Origin: an uncultured Loktanella sp.
GTDB taxonomy: Bacteria; Pseudomonadota; Alphaproteobacteria; Rhodobacterales; Rhodobacteraceae
Direction of reading: 5' to 3'
Length of the DNA: 7,087 nucleotides
Assembly: GCA_913061335.1 (NCBI GenBank)
Contig: CAJXTP010000156.1
Coordinates: 1-7,087 of the forward strand
Shown: piece after piece, positions 6,877 through 7,087 of the stretch
How positions within the stretch are numbered: the stretch's first letter is position 1
Layout: each line of letters begins with the position of its first letter
Notes under the pieces: model-generated
Databases searched by the model: none
Told to the model about the DNA's origin: nothing
Seen by the model: the letters and a program-made list of their open reading frames with translations, nothing else
Translations under genes and position numbers: made by a program

Positions 6877-7087
6877 TGGATCAAGGCAGTCAGTTCACTG
6901 GCTTTGAATGGATAAATGCGCTGAGGGATGCGGGCCCATGCCTCTCAGTGATTTGGCAAATCACCTGCTGATAATAGACGGTTAAGGTCGCTGACCCCTC
7001 TCAAGGTCTGTTCGTAATCCACCGCCGGGCAACAGCCAACCGGATGATCGAACGACTTTGGCGCTCACTGAAATATGAATGCATCTA
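6876..7087 (+). pseudogene. Second IS3-family transposase remnant, running off the right edge
   Basis: Read rightwards, 6876-6935 encodes VDQGSQFTGFEWINALRDAG, matching the DQGSQFTS...AG block around the second catalytic Asp of IS3-family transposases. The next codons, LSVIWQIT, are a degraded match to ISMDGKGR. Three stops in a row follow (TGA TAA TAG, 6969-6977). Family sequence resumes in the same frame at 7029 with ATANRMIERLW then RSLKYECIY, which includes the catalytic Glu of IERLW, and continues past the window end. About 60 nt of foreign sequence, including a copy of the short repeat, separates the two blocks. Everything N-terminal to the DQG motif is missing. It is a different IS3 subgroup from the leftward fragment (DQGSQF/IERLW versus DNGTEF/IESFNG). 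Confidence 0.8.
6995..7032 (+). repeat. Short interspersed repeat, copy 4 (38 nt)
   Basis: On the plus strand it begins CCCCTCTC and ends GGGCAA (one mismatch to GGGCAG) with 24 nt between. It lies inside the rightward transposase remnant, just before the ATANRMIERLW block. Its interior is the least like the others, so this copy rests mainly on the two ends and on its position at a break in homology. Confidence 0.5.

Noticed and set aside
6422..7032. A CRISPR array made of the short repeats
   Set aside because: Copies are in both orientations, unevenly spaced and internally variable, and transposase coding sequence lies between them instead of spacers.

Overview
The window looks like a surface-polysaccharide island from an alphaproteobacterium, most likely a marine Rhodobacterales (Roseobacter-type) strain. 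That assignment is inferred from protein style: a large fused glycosyltransferase carrying 'LFD..WY...pDV...HY...G..eGR' modules, a GMHRSGTS-type sulfotransferase, and IS3-family remnants. No rRNA or marker gene fixes the taxon.

Layout, left to right. (1) Positions 39-614 (+) hold the C-terminal two thirds of a family-2 carbohydrate sulfotransferase. Its reading frame is blocked by stops at 18-20 and 36-38, although homology clearly extends upstream of the first ATG (126), so it is a 5'-truncated or frameshifted gene. (2) Positions 682-3846 (+) encode a 1054-residue polypeptide with two N-terminal WY modules, a GT2 (GT-A) domain and two GT-B-like domains. (3) Positions 3890-6331 (+), 43 nt downstream and with a good ribosome binding site, encode an 813-residue protein: a basic tail, a PAPS-dependent sulfotransferase domain, about 420 residues of coiled coil and one C-terminal WY module of the kind found in the glycosyltransferase. 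(4) Positions 6332-7087 hold no intact gene. They contain two decayed IS3-family transposase fragments arranged head to head, one on each strand, interrupted and joined by four copies of a short (28-40 nt) repeat with conserved ends CCCCTCTC and GGGCAG.

Genes 2 and 3 read as one operon for making a sulfated glycan: the glycosyltransferase domains would build the sugar chain and the sulfotransferase would modify it. The shared WY module suggests the two proteins recognise a common partner or each other (inference). The broken sulfotransferase at the left edge suggests the locus once had a second sulfation enzyme. The two points most worth following are the short repeat family in the transposase remnants and the WY module shared by two otherwise unrelated enzymes.
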